Part shown: one piece after another, positions 9,632 to 21,480 of the stretch | Numbering within the stretch: the stretch's first letter is position 1 | How the letters are laid out: each line of letters starts with the position of its first letter | Origin: Silene latifolia | Taxonomy: Eukaryota > Streptophyta > Magnoliopsida > Caryophyllales > Caryophyllaceae | Length of the DNA stretch: 64,000 nt | Assembly: GCF_048544455.1 (NCBI RefSeq) | Contig: NC_133536.1 | Location: 23,128,152 to 23,192,151, forward strand | Reading direction: 5' to 3' | Position numbers and translations under genes: made by a program | The notes under the pieces: generated by a model | Database searches by the model: none | Told to the model about the DNA's origin: nothing | What the model saw: only the letters and a program-made list of their open reading frames with translations

Positions 9632-12080
9632 TGATTCCTGTCATTGTGTGCACCAAAAATAATATTTATAGTCCAAACTACTACTATAGCTAGTGGCAGT
9701 CAGGGTCGAACCACAGGGAGGCGATGCAATTAATAGTTGTCTGATTTTAGTCTAAAAGTAACGGTGTGTGGGCGTTTGTTTGAGTTGGTCTATTACTAAA
9801 GGCAGTATATGAAAAATAAACTAAATAAACGGATGAAATCAAATATAAAAAAGGGTGCTAAGATGGTCGGTTCACTATAGTTTCGGCAGCAGTATACTAG
9901 GTAGGTCTAAAACAAACACGTGAGACGGGAAAATAAGAAGTCCTTTCGGCCCATTCTTACAGGTAGCATCTTTCGATCTCACTACAGGTCCCTAATATCA
10001 CTAATACTAACTTTCGTCCTAAAAAGTGATTAAAAGGCTATATTAACTCATCTTTCGATCTCATTAATCTAGTCGTTTTAATTAGGTAGGCTATCTTCCT
10101 TCCCTATCTTTCGATCTTTATTGGGTCGGTCAATTCCTAGGCATTCAACTAGTCGCGTGCACTCGATTCGTCAAATATAGAAATTAAAATAATTAAAACG
10201 AAGCATATCTCACGTGGCCAGTCGATCGACCAAGGTGTGCAGTCGATCGACCATGGCGCGATTAGGTCTTCCTACTCTAATGCCGCCTAACCTACAGATT
10301 CCTTACATCCTAGCACAGGGTATTTAGCTACTCATGCTGGAAATAATAACAACAATAAACTTAACAATTAAAACATTCGAATTCATGCTTAAATTAATTA
10401 AACGAACAATTAACATAAAACAATAAATTGGTTTCGGGAGATCTAACCTAGCAATTCTATACTACGAATGAAAGCAAACAAACTGAATATTAAAACAGAT
10501 GAATACCGTGTAGAGGATTTGCAGAAGAAAGATCAAAACCGAATGCGAAACGAAACTTTATTAACGGAAATAACCTAAACTAATGTATGTGTGGAACTTA
10601 ATGATAAAAACTGAATTAAAGCTTGATAAAAACTAGATGATTGTATCTGAATGAGCAGGTTACGTTATATAGAAATATCACGTAACTTTATTCTCAAAAC
10701 CTAAAACACAATGGGCTTCCTATTCCTCGTTCTATTAATTCACGCAGATTAGCGGCTTGGTCGATCGACCAATGTGACCGGTCGATCGATGAACTATGCT
10801 GAACAGTAGCTTCTGTTTGTCGTGCGTTGGTCGATCGACCACACAAAGCCAGTCGATCGATCGATGCTTTTTAGCTGATAGTCCGTTTCTAATTCTTCAT
10901 AAAATTGTCTTTCAGGCCTCGAAATGCGCACCAAGCTCGTTCCTTGAGTAAATACTTCACGTCAAATGCAATGCAAGGTACTCGGGGACGTATTTAGCTT
11001 GATTTCATTGGATTCTTCACATTTTCGCAATAATGTACAAAAACACGAAAGTAGACGGAAATAGGGAGAATAGTAGCATAAACTACATAAATGAGCTCTG
11101 AAATGCGTGTAAAATGAGGTGTAAAACATCATATTTAAGACACGCATCAAACTTCCCCAAACCAAACCCTTGCTTGTCCCCAAGCAAGAACTAGACTCGA
11201 TCCTAAAAACCTAATGGAACGAGTTCAATCTCAGAGCGAAATGTAAACTGAATAGCCTAAGCCAATTTAATGCAATAACTAACAATCAATTAGCAAGGTG
11301 AATCATGCAAACGAGTTATGAAGTCGTTAAAAGCCTGCCAAACCGTCAACTGTAGAGACTTATCAATTCGGACTCTCACGGGTCGCTCATATCACTAAAA
11401 TAAGCACAAGGTGAATAATGTAAAGATAGAAAGAATTCATTTTGTAGTGACACTCACCTAACTACGACCTATAAGAACATGCCTGCAATCTAATATGAAA
11501 ATAATCTCTACAACCGTACATATGCATTCCAACCAAACAAATGACCATGACACATGCCGAGGTAAATATGGATATGTGAGGTAATGGGTAAGAAGAGGCA
11601 AAACAAATATGGGAATGTGGAGGTATAGGTGATCAATCTAGTACTTAAACAAAACCATATGACAACATCCGACTTCTTGCTCAAATCAACAATAAAACGG
11701 GTGCTAAATATCAAGCACAAATCTCACAATCTCCATAATAATCAATCAACTCCCCATATGATATAAATGCAACATGGGAGCAAAAATCGCCATAAAATAA
11801 AGACTTTGAATCATGCGAATTGAATTTTTTTTCTCTTTCTCGGGCTTCAGTCGATCGACCAAGATGGGCAGTCGATCGACCGTCCTCTACAGTACAGCAC
11901 GCATCTCTTTTTTTTCTTTTTCGAATCATTTTTTTCTTTATTTTTCATCTTCCCAACATCATCTCAAAATGAGCATATGCCACCAAAAACGTAGTAACAA
12001 TCCCAAGAACTTAAACTACTAGCTTGACAAGGGCAGGCTAACTGTAGGATGTAGTTAACGGGACAAAAAGGGCTATTTTT
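9632..12080 (-). repeat. 5' LTR of the Athila-like element
   Basis: Nearly identical partner of 2693-5137, next to the primer-binding site. Its palindromes at 10790-10866 have decayed (GTCGATCGATG and similar) relative to the left copy. Beyond 12080 the sequence no longer matches the other LTR. Confidence 0.85.
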
Positions 12081-12311
12081 CCTATCCAAATGAGTCCAAA
12101 GTTGAACCTAAACCCGCCACTGATGATCACAAGTACAACCAACAGTACACACGTACGGATATATGAATATGTTGTCGTATATCCTAAGAATATTTATAGT
12201 TTTCTTCATTTTATCCGACAACAACAAAATACGACAAACAATTAAACTCATGTGTCTATTTGCTAAATTTTATGTATTTGGGACAAATGTGTTATATTTG
12301 GTATGATGGAA

Positions 12312-12712
12312 AAATATGATGACATATTATACTGATGAATTGTTGAGTTAAACTTTAACATGTTGATTTAATAGTTCAATATGTCACCACTTAACCTATG
12401 TTATTAGATTATTTAAATGTCAACAATAATCCAAAATATGATGACATATTATAGTGATGAATTGTTGAGTTAAATTTTAACATGTTGAATTAATTGTTCA
12501 ATATGTCACCACTTAACCTATGTTATTAGATTATTCTAATGTCAACAATAATCCAAAATATGATGACATATTATACTGATGAACTGTTGTGTTAAATTTT
12601 TAATATGTCACCAAATGAAGAACTTAAGTAATCATTTAAATTAAATATGGAGTTATAAACATCTGAGCTGGTAACATTGTCTTCTGTCCACAGAAAGCAG
12701 ACATAGGCTATG
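12312..12712. repeat. 122-bp tandem repeat and 220-bp direct duplication
   Basis: AAATATGATGACATATTAT begins units at 12312, 12434 and 12556, exactly 122 bp apart; the third is partial. The segment from about 12495 to 12712 is repeated directly at about 13244-13471 with few changes, ending with the same AGACATAGGCTATGCCAA stretch. The copies overlap the 3' side of a gene fragment on the minus strand. Confidence 0.8.
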
Positions 12713-13934
12713 CCAAAGACCTTCTCTTCAGCCACATCAACAGCTTCCTCTTGAGCCACAACCTTTCCTTATCCTTTCCCTTTTTCCGCCACAACTTTCT
12801 TGTTTCCTTGAGCCTTTAATTGCTCAATCGGCTCATTTGTCACAACTTGCTCAGTATCTAACAATACAAAAAAGAATACATCAATTTAGCAACATCAAAA
12901 TACAGCAGTTTAAGTCATGAAACATACATAAACTGTAACTGGTAAAACTCAATTTGTGACCATTTCATGTACACAACAATGATATTTTAACGAACAATGT
13001 AACCTACCTACATTTTTAACAAAATTCACCACATATTAAGTTATGAAACATTCAGAAACTGATATTATTTTAAGTCAGTTTGTGACCATTACAGCAATAA
13101 AACAATGAAATCTAAATGGTTATAAATAGCATACGCCCAAATACATAACAAGTACCTATTTTAACGAATAATGTTAACTACCTACAGTTTCTGACCATTA
13201 ATTGGTACGAATAACACTTGCCCCAATTAGTTAACCAAAGTTAATTGTTCAATATGTCACCACTTAACCTAGGTTATTGGATTATTCTAATGTTAAAAAT
13301 AATCCAAAATATGATGACATATTATACTGATGAACTATTGTGTTAAATTTTTAATATGTCACCAAATGAAGAACTTAAGTAATCATTTGAATTAAATATG
13401 GAGTTATAAACATCTGAGCTCGTTATGGTAATATTGTCTTCTGTCCACAGAAAGCAGACATAGGCTATGCCAAATCAAAAAAAAAAAAAACAATAAAATC
13501 GAAAAGAAGACCAGTATAAGATGCATGAACCATTATACTAAAATCAACAAAAATCAATTAAATGGTCAGAAATCATCTTGTGTTGAAATATCCAAAAAAT
13601 AAACGATTAAATATACAATTATTAAACCAAAAATCAAAAACATAAACAATAAATTCGAAAAAACCACCATTATCAGTTCCATGTATCCATTATTAAACCA
13701 TAAACAAAAGCATATACAATGAGACTAAAAAATAACAACTGATCCATTATATGTCGACATAGATCACTTGCATGTGACCATTAATAAACCACAAATAAAA
13801 CCATAAACAAATAAACCGAAAATAAGATCTATGAAAATGAGATTACCTCCTCCATTCCCGACATCATCTACTGCCTTTGTTGCTCTTGTATTTTTATTAA
13901 CCGGTTGCCGTCTTGCACCTTGTTTCGTTGGCAT
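12713..13934 (-). pseudogene. Two-exon gene fragment of unknown function
   Basis: On the minus strand a CT-rich leader (about 14040-13935) precedes ATG 13934. Exon 1 (13934-13847) gives a basic N-terminus (MPTKQGARRQPVNKNT) and a GTAATC donor. A second exon starting near 12857 after TTGTTAG joins in phase and encodes a Lys/Glu/Val-rich stretch, then meets TAA near 12770 with the same frame open beyond. The intron part holds one copy of the 220-bp duplication. No family recognised. It may be the start of a host gene or of a transposon-borne gene. Confidence 0.35.
13244..13471. repeat. Second copy of the 220-bp direct repeat
   Basis: It matches 12495-12712 over TTCAATATGTCACCACTT to AGGCTATGCCAA with a handful of differences and a small insertion. 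Followed by a poly-A run and AT-rich sequence to 13846 without coding signal. Confidence 0.75.
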
Positions 13935-14148
13935 TTTCCCACTATTTTCTGATAATGTTTTCGAATTTGGTTGATTTGTATGATGATTTTGAAATGAGAG
14001 AGAAGGAGAGATTTAGAGAGAAGGAGAAATTTCTAGAGAGAAAGAGAGAAGATGAAAAAGTGACGGTATTGTTTAGATAATTAGGTTAAAAGTGTGATTC
14101 AATTGTGTGGTAAAAAAACAGCATGGGGAATGCTAACAATTTTAATTG

Positions 14149-14376
14149 TTTTTTTAATAACAAATGGTTTCATCTGTCATTAATCAGTGAACAGTACCAA
14201 TGCCCAGTCAAATCCCTACCCGTTTTACATTTAAATGCTACTATCCGACCCTTCGCAACCTTATGACGGATAATCCGTCACAAGCAAGACTTATTGTTAA
14301 TAAAATCGACCGTCACACAATTAGCAATGTTGTAAGGTAGAACTTCGTCCCAAATCCTTCTACGTAGCTTCCATGG
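14149..14376 (-). mobile_element. LINE 3' end: last codons, 3' UTR and A-tail
   Basis: Reading minus from 14376, the frame continues the RNase H domain that stops at 37661 on the other side of the gypsy insertion. It ends at TGA 14278-14280 with the ...RRIWDEVLPYNIANC pattern usual at the C-terminus of plant L1-type RNase H. The 3' UTR runs to a 7-bp T tract (14149-14155), read as the A-tail of the minus-strand LINE. No target-site duplication could be paired with the other end. Confidence 0.75.
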
Positions 14377-14917
14377 TGTCACGGTCCGGAACTTTGAGTC
14401 GGAACGTGGTGTGCACCCTTGTCTAACACACGACAAGAATACAAGTGAGAGCGTCAAGCACTAGTGAGGGATCACTAGTGCATTCATAATCTGTCTCGGT
14501 TGGCGTGTGTCGGAAATCCTAGTCCCGATTATCAAGTCCGGCACACGAAAGAAATAAAAGTAAGCAATACGATTATTGAAAGTAAGAAACAAGCAATATC
14601 AAGCTTTTGGATGAAAAGCGGTTTTTGATTGACTAGCACCTCTCATAGAGGCAAATTTGATAGTTTGGTCATGGTAGCAGGATATATTGAATGTATAGAA
14701 TAGCGATATGTTTTCTAAACGCCTAAAAACATATATATCTTAAACTAAAAATGAGACTCCAAGATTTGACACGCAGGAAGTAGTCTTGGAGTACTAAATG
14801 AAACTAAAAACAGAAATGAAAATACATCAGTACAAATAAGAAATCTAAGGGCTCGAAGTGGAAGGACCGCGCGCGCAATTTTTTAAGGATTCTGCGCTAC
14901 AACTGCGGCTCCTTACA
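14377..14917 (-). repeat. 3' LTR (541 bp) of the gypsy element
   Basis: Begins TGTCACGG on the plus strand and ends CTCCTTACA; compared with the right LTR it has scattered substitutions. Followed by CTCTCCCCCACCT, the complement of the polypurine tract AGGTGGGGGAGAG. Confidence 0.9.
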
Positions 14918-14976
14918 CTCTCCCCCACCTAATTTGTTGTCGTCCTCGGCAACGCTTGAAACTCTGCATTACTGGT

Positions 14977-16171
14977 TCAGTCAGCTGATGTCGCTGGAAG
15001 TTGATTGGAACAGATGTTGGCACGCTTGCTCTTGTTGCGGGTGGGATCTTCAGGATCTGGATGGTGAGGCTTCAGACAGCTCACATGAAAGACAGGGTGA
15101 CACTTCATCCAGGCAGGGCGGTCAAGCTTGTATGCTACTTCCCCAATCCGCTTGATCACTTGGATGGGGCCTTCGTACTTTCTCACTATTCGCTTGTCCC
15201 GTCCTCGAAGGAATCTCATCTTCTCTTTGTTCAGCTTCACCATGACCATGTCGCCTACTTTGAACTCCCTTGGTCTCCGATTCTGATCTGCCCACTTATT
15301 CATGCGGCGAGACGCTTTCTCCAAGTAAGCTCGAGCAATCTCGGCATTCACGTTCCATGCTTTAACATACTCGTGAGCTTTCTTTGTCCGGCCTCCATAG
15401 GTATCTGAAACCGTGGGAGGCAATAACGGTTGTTGACCTCTAACAAGCTCAAACAGGCTCTTGTTGGAGGAGGAGCTCGTCCGAACATTAAAACAGAACT
15501 GGGCAACATCAAGGAGTCTCACCCACTCCATTTGAGTTGCCCCCACAAAGTGTCTCAAGTACTCTTCCAACATGCTATTGAATCGTTCAGTCTAGCCATC
15601 CTTTTGGGGATGGTAACTTGAGGACATCCGCAGCTTGGAACCCAGGAGATTGAACAACTCTCCCCAAAATAGTCCCGTGAAGCGAGAATCGCGGTCACTG
15701 ACTATACTTTGAGGCAATCCCTAGTATTTTACAACATGCCTGAAGAACATTGTGGCAGTTTTTCAGCGCTCACGTCTTAGGAAGGGGAATGAAAGTCGCA
15801 TATTTCGAGAATCGATCCACAATGACAAGGATCACACTTAACGCCCCTACCTTTGGTAACCCAGAGATAAAGTCCATTGAGATACTCTCCCATGGCCGTG
15901 TTGGACTGACAACGGATTTTAGCAGCCCTCCCGGCTTCTGTTTCTCTCCCTTATCTTGCTGGCAAATGAGGCATGTCTTTGTATACTCCATCACATCATC
16001 CTTCATTTGCGGCCAATAGTAGTTCCTCGTCAATAGGCATAAAGTTCTCTGCCATCCCGGGTGACCCGCCCACAAGGTATCATGGCTCTGTTGTAGAAGG
16101 ATCTTCCTCAATCCTGCCGCCTTCGGAATGAAAATGCGATGTCCCTTCGAGAATAGAAGTCCATCTTCCAT
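14977..16171 (-). pseudogene. gypsy integrase
   Basis: The HHCC zinc region (H...H, then CLICQQDK) is followed by the catalytic core: first Asp in SMDFISGLP, second in SDRDSRFTG, Glu in TERFN. A GPY/F module follows (KYEGPIQVIKRIGEVAYKL, then HPVFHVSCLKP), as in chromoviruses; no readable chromodomain follows before the stop. Integrase joins the cDNA ends to target DNA in the nucleus. The frame is broken by a stop after LPLPKT (about 15770), small indels, TAG for Trp near 15720 and TAG for Gln near 15594. Confidence 0.85.
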
Positions 16172-16204
16172 CCAAAACTTACGAGTTTTCCCCTCTAAAA
16201 CAAA

Positions 16205-17440
16205 CTATTTCAGAGTTCTCGCCATCGGGTCTTGGTCGAGGTGTTCCTTCGCCTTACATCGAATATTCGTGACCACTGTAGTAGTAGACAAGTGAGCAAT
16301 CATATGTAGTGCAGACAAGTCACACCTACGACTTAAGGCATCAGCGACCCTATTCGCTGCTCCCGGTCGATAAATGAACTCCACATCGAACTCTACTAAC
16401 AACTCTTGCCATCTAGCTTGTCGGCTGTTGAGCTTAGGTTGAGTCAGAAAGTGTGAGGCCGCGGTGTTATCAGTCTTGACGACGAACTTCGATCCAAAGA
16501 GATAGTGTCTCCATCCCCGCAGGCAATGAATAATAGCGAGAAGTTCTTTCTCTTGAACAGCATACCGAGAGTCGGCCCCATTCAACTTTCTACTCTCAAA
16601 GGCCACTGGGCGACCCTCTTGGAGGAGTACTCTCCCAAGGGCATAATCAGACGCATCTGTCTCCACTTCAAAGAGTTTTGTGATATCCGGTAGTGCCAAT
16701 ACGGGATCTTGCATCACCGCTTCCTTGAGCCTCTCAAAGGCCCTTCTCTTGTCGATAGACCACTCCCACTTGATATCCTTTTTCAGCAAATCGGTAAGTG
16801 GGGCGGCTATTTTTGAATACTCTCGAATGAATCTCCGATAGTAGTTTGCTAGCCCCAAGAAAGAGCAAAGCTCGGACACGTTTCTTGGGGTGCCCCAGTC
16901 CTTGATGGATGTTATCTTCTTCGAATCCATTCTAAGTCTCCCTTTTCCCACGATTTAGCCGAGAAAATTGACTTCAGGTTGGGCAAACTCGTACTTCTCC
17001 TTTTTGACAAATAAGTGATTGTCTCGCAGTTTTGCGTACACAAGCTTCAAGTGTTCTACGTGTTCAGCCAAAGAGCGACTATACACAATGATATCATCCA
17101 GGTACACCACCACGAATTTATCCAAGTACTCATGGAATACATGATTCATCAGCGTGCAAAACGTGGCAGGTGGGTTCGTCAACCCGAAAGGCATGACCAA
17201 CCATTCGAAAGACCCATACCTTGTCACGCAAGCTGTCTTTGGCTCATCTCCTTCGGCAATTCGAACTTGATGATAACCCGATCTCAGATCTAACTTGGTG
17301 AAGTACATAGTGCCCTGTAACTGATCGAACAAGTCCGCTACCAGAGGAATGGGGTAGCGATTTCTCACTGTCTACTTGTTTAGGGCCCGATAGTCAATAC
17401 ACAATCTCAGACTACTGTCCTATTTCTTATGAAAGAGCAC
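16205..17440 (-). pseudogene. gypsy reverse transcriptase and RNase H
   Basis: The RT fingers and palm are seen as [30 protein letters not shown] and the catalytic YLDD ([12 protein letters not shown]). A stop (TAA after FLG, near 16953) separates this from the connection and RNase H part with [13 protein letters not shown] and KTDNTAA. RT copies the RNA into DNA and RNase H removes the template. Stops also occur upstream (near 17375 and 17420) in the RT N-terminal region, again at positions usually Trp or Gln. Confidence 0.88.
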
Positions 17441-18380
17441 GGGGCCTCCATAAGGAGCTTTAGAAGGTCAAATCGACCCCGAGCGAATCAAATCATCTAG
17501 CTACTTTCGAAGTTCAGCTAATTCCAGTGGCGCCATGCGGTATGGTCCTCGAGCAGGAGGTCTTGTCCCTAGAAGTAACTCGATTTGATGGTGTACCAAG
17601 CGTCGTGGCGGAAGACTCATAGGTAAAAAATCTGGCATCAAGTCCTTGTTGTCATCCAACACCCGCATTATCGAGGGTTCCTCTGATTCGGCAGAAGTGT
17701 ACTCTTTCATGGACCCGGTACACAAATAAGTTGGCTCGCCCTTTTGAAGTCCTCTATTCAATTGCATCGCCGAAAGGAGGGGTCCCTTCATCTTACGATC
17801 TCCTCCCACGTCCTTCACCAAGCAAGGGTTTGACCCGACCATCATAAGGGAACCATTATGGGGGTGCTAAGAAGGTCAGTGTTCGCTTTAGAAAATCCAT
17901 TCCGAGGACAGTCTTGAAGTCATCCATCGGGACACTGGTGAAGTCGAGCTTCCCGCTCCATTCACCCATCTTGATCACTACATCTTTGGCCACGCTCTGA
18001 ATTGGCTTAGCACTGGAGTTAATAGCTTTCATCCTTCCTCCTTCTCGGTTTATCTTCATCCCGAGCCGCTTCGCCTCATCTGGGGTGACAAAATTGTGGG
18101 AGGCTCCCGTGTCTATCATGGCACGAGTGCAAATTCCGTTAAGTTTTACTTCAACGTACATGAGCTCAGTGGACTTGGCCTCAGAGAGGTTGGCGCCTTT
18201 TCCCATCGAACACATCATGTGCACCGCGCCCACCCGTACCACTTCTCCCTGTTCGTTGAACTCGTCATCATCCCCCGGGTCGACTTTATGGTCCGTCCCT
18301 TCGGGGTTTGGTTCAAGCGACATCTTAGACAAATTCTTCTTGAGGGTGTTGAACTCCCCCTGGTGCGGAAACTCGGACAT
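17441..18380 (-). pseudogene. gypsy aspartic protease and linker to RT
   Basis: Residues 86-100 of the open part 18380-17856 contain MIDTGASHNFVT, the retropepsin active-site loop with Asp present, followed by VLGMDFL. The linker (17845-17501) ends in an acidic region and the start of RT (ELLLGTRPPARGPYRM). Frames shift between gag and protease and again near 17850. Confidence 0.85.
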
Positions 18381-19470
18381 TCGGTGTGGTCCTTTGTATA
18401 AGAAACAGGCAAACGGTTCCCTAGCGGTAGACGCTTCGCCGTGCTCCCCTTCGAGGAAGTTGGGGTGGAGTTAGCTTGCCCCCACTTTCTATAATCTCCT
18501 CCTGGACGGAATCGACTGTTTCCCGCAGAAGGAGTTTTGGCTTGCGACGTGTTTCCTCCAAATCTGGGGTTACCCCCGGTTGCTGTTGGGAATACCTTCT
18601 TATGCGCCGCTTCACGCTCAGTATAATAATCGACTAGTCTCTCGGCCGCGGTCATTGTAGCGAAGAGGGACTCGGGTCTCTGTTGCACGATCTCTCGTTG
18701 AGCCCACTCTTTCAAACCATCGACAAACTGGAACACGCGATCCTTCTCGGTCATATCAATTATCTCCAGCATACACGTCGAGTAGGCTTTCACATACTCC
18801 CGGATAAAACCCGTATGCTTCAAGCTCTTGAGTTTTCTTCGAGCTAGGAAGTCGGTATTCTCTGGATAGAATTGTTCCTTGAAGAGTCGTTTGAAATCAT
18901 CCCATAACTCCAACACTACGTTCCTTGCCTCAATCTCGGCGTATTTGGAGCACCACCATTGTTTAGCATCATCGATTAGATATATGCTCGCGGTAGTGAC
19001 TTTCAGTGTCTCGTCGAGCGCACTCGCTCGGAAGAATTGCTCCATGTCGAAGAGGAAGTTATCGACTTCTTTCAAGTCTCTCGCCCCACTATACTTGTGG
19101 GTTGCAGGCGGCTTCACCTTGGGAGTCCCACCAAAATTAGCGTCTGCAGCCATTTTCATCAATGTATTACACATGTTCTCGAGCTGTCCGAGTCTCTCGT
19201 GAACATAGCCCATCTCTTCTGCGAACTCACGCGGGATCAATGCCTCTACGGCGTCAAAGCGAGCCTCATATCCCTTTATCGTCTCGTTTACGGCTTCTAG
19301 GCGAGCCTCATGCCCCCTACCGTCTCATCTACGGCTTGGTGAGTGCCCCCGAGACTCACCATGAGTCCTTCCAGATAAGGAAGTTTCTCCTCAAGTAGTT
19401 TCTCTAAGGCCGACACCCGGGCCCTAGTTTCTCCTTTGTTCCCACTCGGTTTTGCGGTCTTTCCCGTCAT
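18215..19470 (-). pseudogene. gypsy gag
   Basis: The start lies close to the primer site (ATG near 19470, MTGKTAKPSG). A coiled-coil-like Glu/Leu-rich N-terminus is followed, after a frameshift near 19300, by the gag domain: AKQWWCSKYAEIE, FKRLFKEQFYPEN, RRKLKSLKHTGFIREYV. The C-terminal third is Gly/Arg/Ser-rich; only a degenerate knuckle (C..PH near 18390) remains. Capsid role is inferred from family. Confidence 0.8.
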
Positions 19471-19513
19471 CTTATGTAGCAGCTCATCGTGAAGACCGAG
19501 CTCTGATACCAAA

Positions 19514-19773
19514 TGTCATGGTTTGGAACTTTGAGCCGGAACGTGGTGCGCACCCTTGTCTAACACACGACAAGAATGCAAGCGAGAGCGTCAAGCACTA
19601 GTGAGGGATCACTTGTGCATTCGTAATCGGTCTCGGTTGGCGTGTGTCGGGAATCCTAGTCACGATTATCAAGTCCGGAACACCAAAGCAATAAAAGTAA
19701 GCAATACGATTATTGAAAGCAAGAAACAAGCAATATCAAGCTTTTGGATGAGAAGCGGTTTTTGATTGACTAG
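19514..19773 (-). repeat. 5' LTR of the gypsy element, first part (split)
   Basis: Matches 14377-14640. It breaks at TTGATTGACTAG where the Tat element is inserted. The primer site complement GAGCTCTGATACC lies just to its left. Confidence 0.9.
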
Positions 19774-20190
19774 TGTAGACACCTCATTTCTGCACCTCCC
19801 GCAAACCACCCGGTGATGATTGGGCCACATGTTTGGTACGCGGAACGATTTGTGACAGTTCGTAAGTTTATCGTCAAGTGATCGCTCAAACATTTATGTC
19901 TACCTCTTAATTGTCATCTACCCGCCGATACGATCATTTTGACAGTAATTAGAGTACATTTGGAGTCCGGGCCAAAAACCGTCTTCATTTTCTGACAGCC
20001 ATTAAAATGCCGAGTCGGAATGTTCTGGAATATTCCGGATATTTCTATTCCATATTTTATAAATCTTTTAATATTTGGTAAACAATTTCCGGTAATATTC
20101 ACACAAAATATTAAGGAAAACCAAATCATTCCATTATTCCATAAACTAAACACGGAAATCTTTCTTCCGCAGGAGGAAACCACTTGGGAA

Positions 20191-20248
20191 TAGACGCAGC
20201 AGGTGCTGCGCCTCTTCCAAGAGACGCAGTGGCTGCTGCGCCTCTTCG
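20191..20248. promoter_or_regulatory. Paired GC palindrome module 1 (LTR, upstream of TATA)
   Basis: Two units of the form GACGCAG-n-TGCTGCGCCTCTTC, their TGCTGCG cores starting 30 bp apart (20204, 20234). Each can fold into a short hairpin. It lies 95 bp upstream of the LTR TATA box. Right-LTR copy at 35361-35418. Confidence 0.6.
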
Positions 20249-20340
20249 CAAGTCCTTTCCTGCGTATTTTTCGTATCTTTTCATATCTTTTCGAGATTCA
20301 CTTCCAAAGTCTCTCCGAAAACCCTACTTCCTCCACGTGA

Positions 20341-20357
20341 TTAGTATAAATAGAGAC
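20341..20357 (+). promoter_or_regulatory. LTR core promoter TATA box
   Basis: TTAGTATAAATAGAGAC is a strong plant TATA box in an LTR. Same sequence at 35511-35527. The identical 17-mer occurs on the opposite strand at 29759-29775 in front of the first antisense gene. Confidence 0.7.
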
Positions 20358-20797
20358 CTTCGGTCTCACATATTTCTCACGCGAGTGTCCGCCCTTCTCT
20401 TCTCCCTTTGCATTCTAGACCACGTTCTTACTTTTCGGCGTCTACGTGGTTGAACTTTCGACCACGTAAGCTCGGATCCTTCTGAGTACCAGCCTCCTTT
20501 TGCATGACCGACCAATTTGACCAACTCCACCATAATCAACTTTAATCAATCTTAATCGTTTTCCTCTTACGAGGGCACTTTCGTTACATTCGAGTCGAGC
20601 ATCACTAAACGTTAACTTAGTTCATCTCGTTTCGTCAAACATGTAAGTCTGAGGGTGTAAATCTCTCTTTTATTTATTGTTCTTTATTTATCGTAATCAT
20701 ATTGTAAGGTTTATGTCGAAAGCACAATTAAAACCGGTTTCTAAACCCCTTGTTTAAAACCCTTTTTTACGGATTATCAGAGGACAACCGTCGAGAA

Positions 20798-20855
20798 AGG
20801 ACGCAGCAACTGCTGCGCCTCTTCGAAGGGACGTAGTACCTGCTGCGCCTCTTCG
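20798..20855. promoter_or_regulatory. Paired GC palindrome module 2 (LTR, downstream of TATA)
   Basis: Cores TGCTGCG at 20811 and 20841, spacing 30 bp. Right-LTR copy at 35968-36025. Confidence 0.55.
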
Positions 20856-21423
20856 TGAGGCCGCCGCAGTTCCTGCTTCCTTTCTTCTTCCTTCGTCTTT
20901 TGATAATTCGATTGTTTTTGTTTTGTTATTAATTGTTCTTTGTTCATTAACACGACAATTCTAAACATAATAATTCCAACATATAACATATTATTAATAA
21001 TTAATTCATCTCATTAATTCCCGACTTAAATCCCAAGTAATTAATATTTGCGGGTTTTCGTCATTAAAGTCAAATCCGAGTTGTAAAAATTTGATTCATT
21101 CATATTGGGTTTCTGGAATTCGATCTTTGATATATTCTCACCTGTTTATTATCATATTTATCATTAGTCCGTCATTAATTCATCATATTTAACCTAATTA
21201 ATTTGTTTAGTTCTTATATTTGTTAATTAATCCTCATTAATCTTGTAATAATTTGTATTAATCGTTTTCATCCATGTTTATCGTTTTCATGACCATCAAT
21301 CATATGTAAATAACCTGTTAATCACTTTCATCCGAGTAAATAATGCTAATCAATCATTAAAATCACCAATCAACATTAACGATTTGCAATTCCGGCTTCA
21401 CAGCCAGAACTGAGCCTAGGAAC

Positions 21424-21480
21424 GGACGCAGCAACCGCTGCGCCTCTTCCAGAGGGCACAGCCCTGCTGCGCCTGTTCCT
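21424..21480. promoter_or_regulatory. Paired GC palindrome module 3 (LTR)
   Basis: Cores at 21436 (CGCTGCG) and 21465 (TGCTGCG), spacing 29 bp. Right-LTR copy at 36594-36650. Confidence 0.5.

Larger units (their letters stand above)
2693..12080 (-). mobile_element. Athila-like Ty3/gypsy element with gag and protease only
   Basis: Two direct repeats of about 2.45 kb (2693-5137 and 9632-12080) flank a 4.5-kb internal region. An 18-base site complementary to tRNA-Asp lies beside the right LTR, setting minus orientation. Gag resembling Athila (GGELLPFDPEIERTL near the N-terminus) is followed by a retropepsin-like domain. No reverse transcriptase, RNase H or integrase motif is found in the remaining 1.2 kb. 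The element is therefore non-autonomous (TR-GAG-like) and would depend on enzymes from relatives. I found no clear target-site duplication, so the outer ends are uncertain by several bases. Confidence 0.85.

Noticed and set aside
2693-12080. Target-site duplication for the Athila-like element
   Set aside because: No matching 5-mer at the two outer ends under any LTR boundary tried; a deletion or ectopic recombination is possible, so none is reported.
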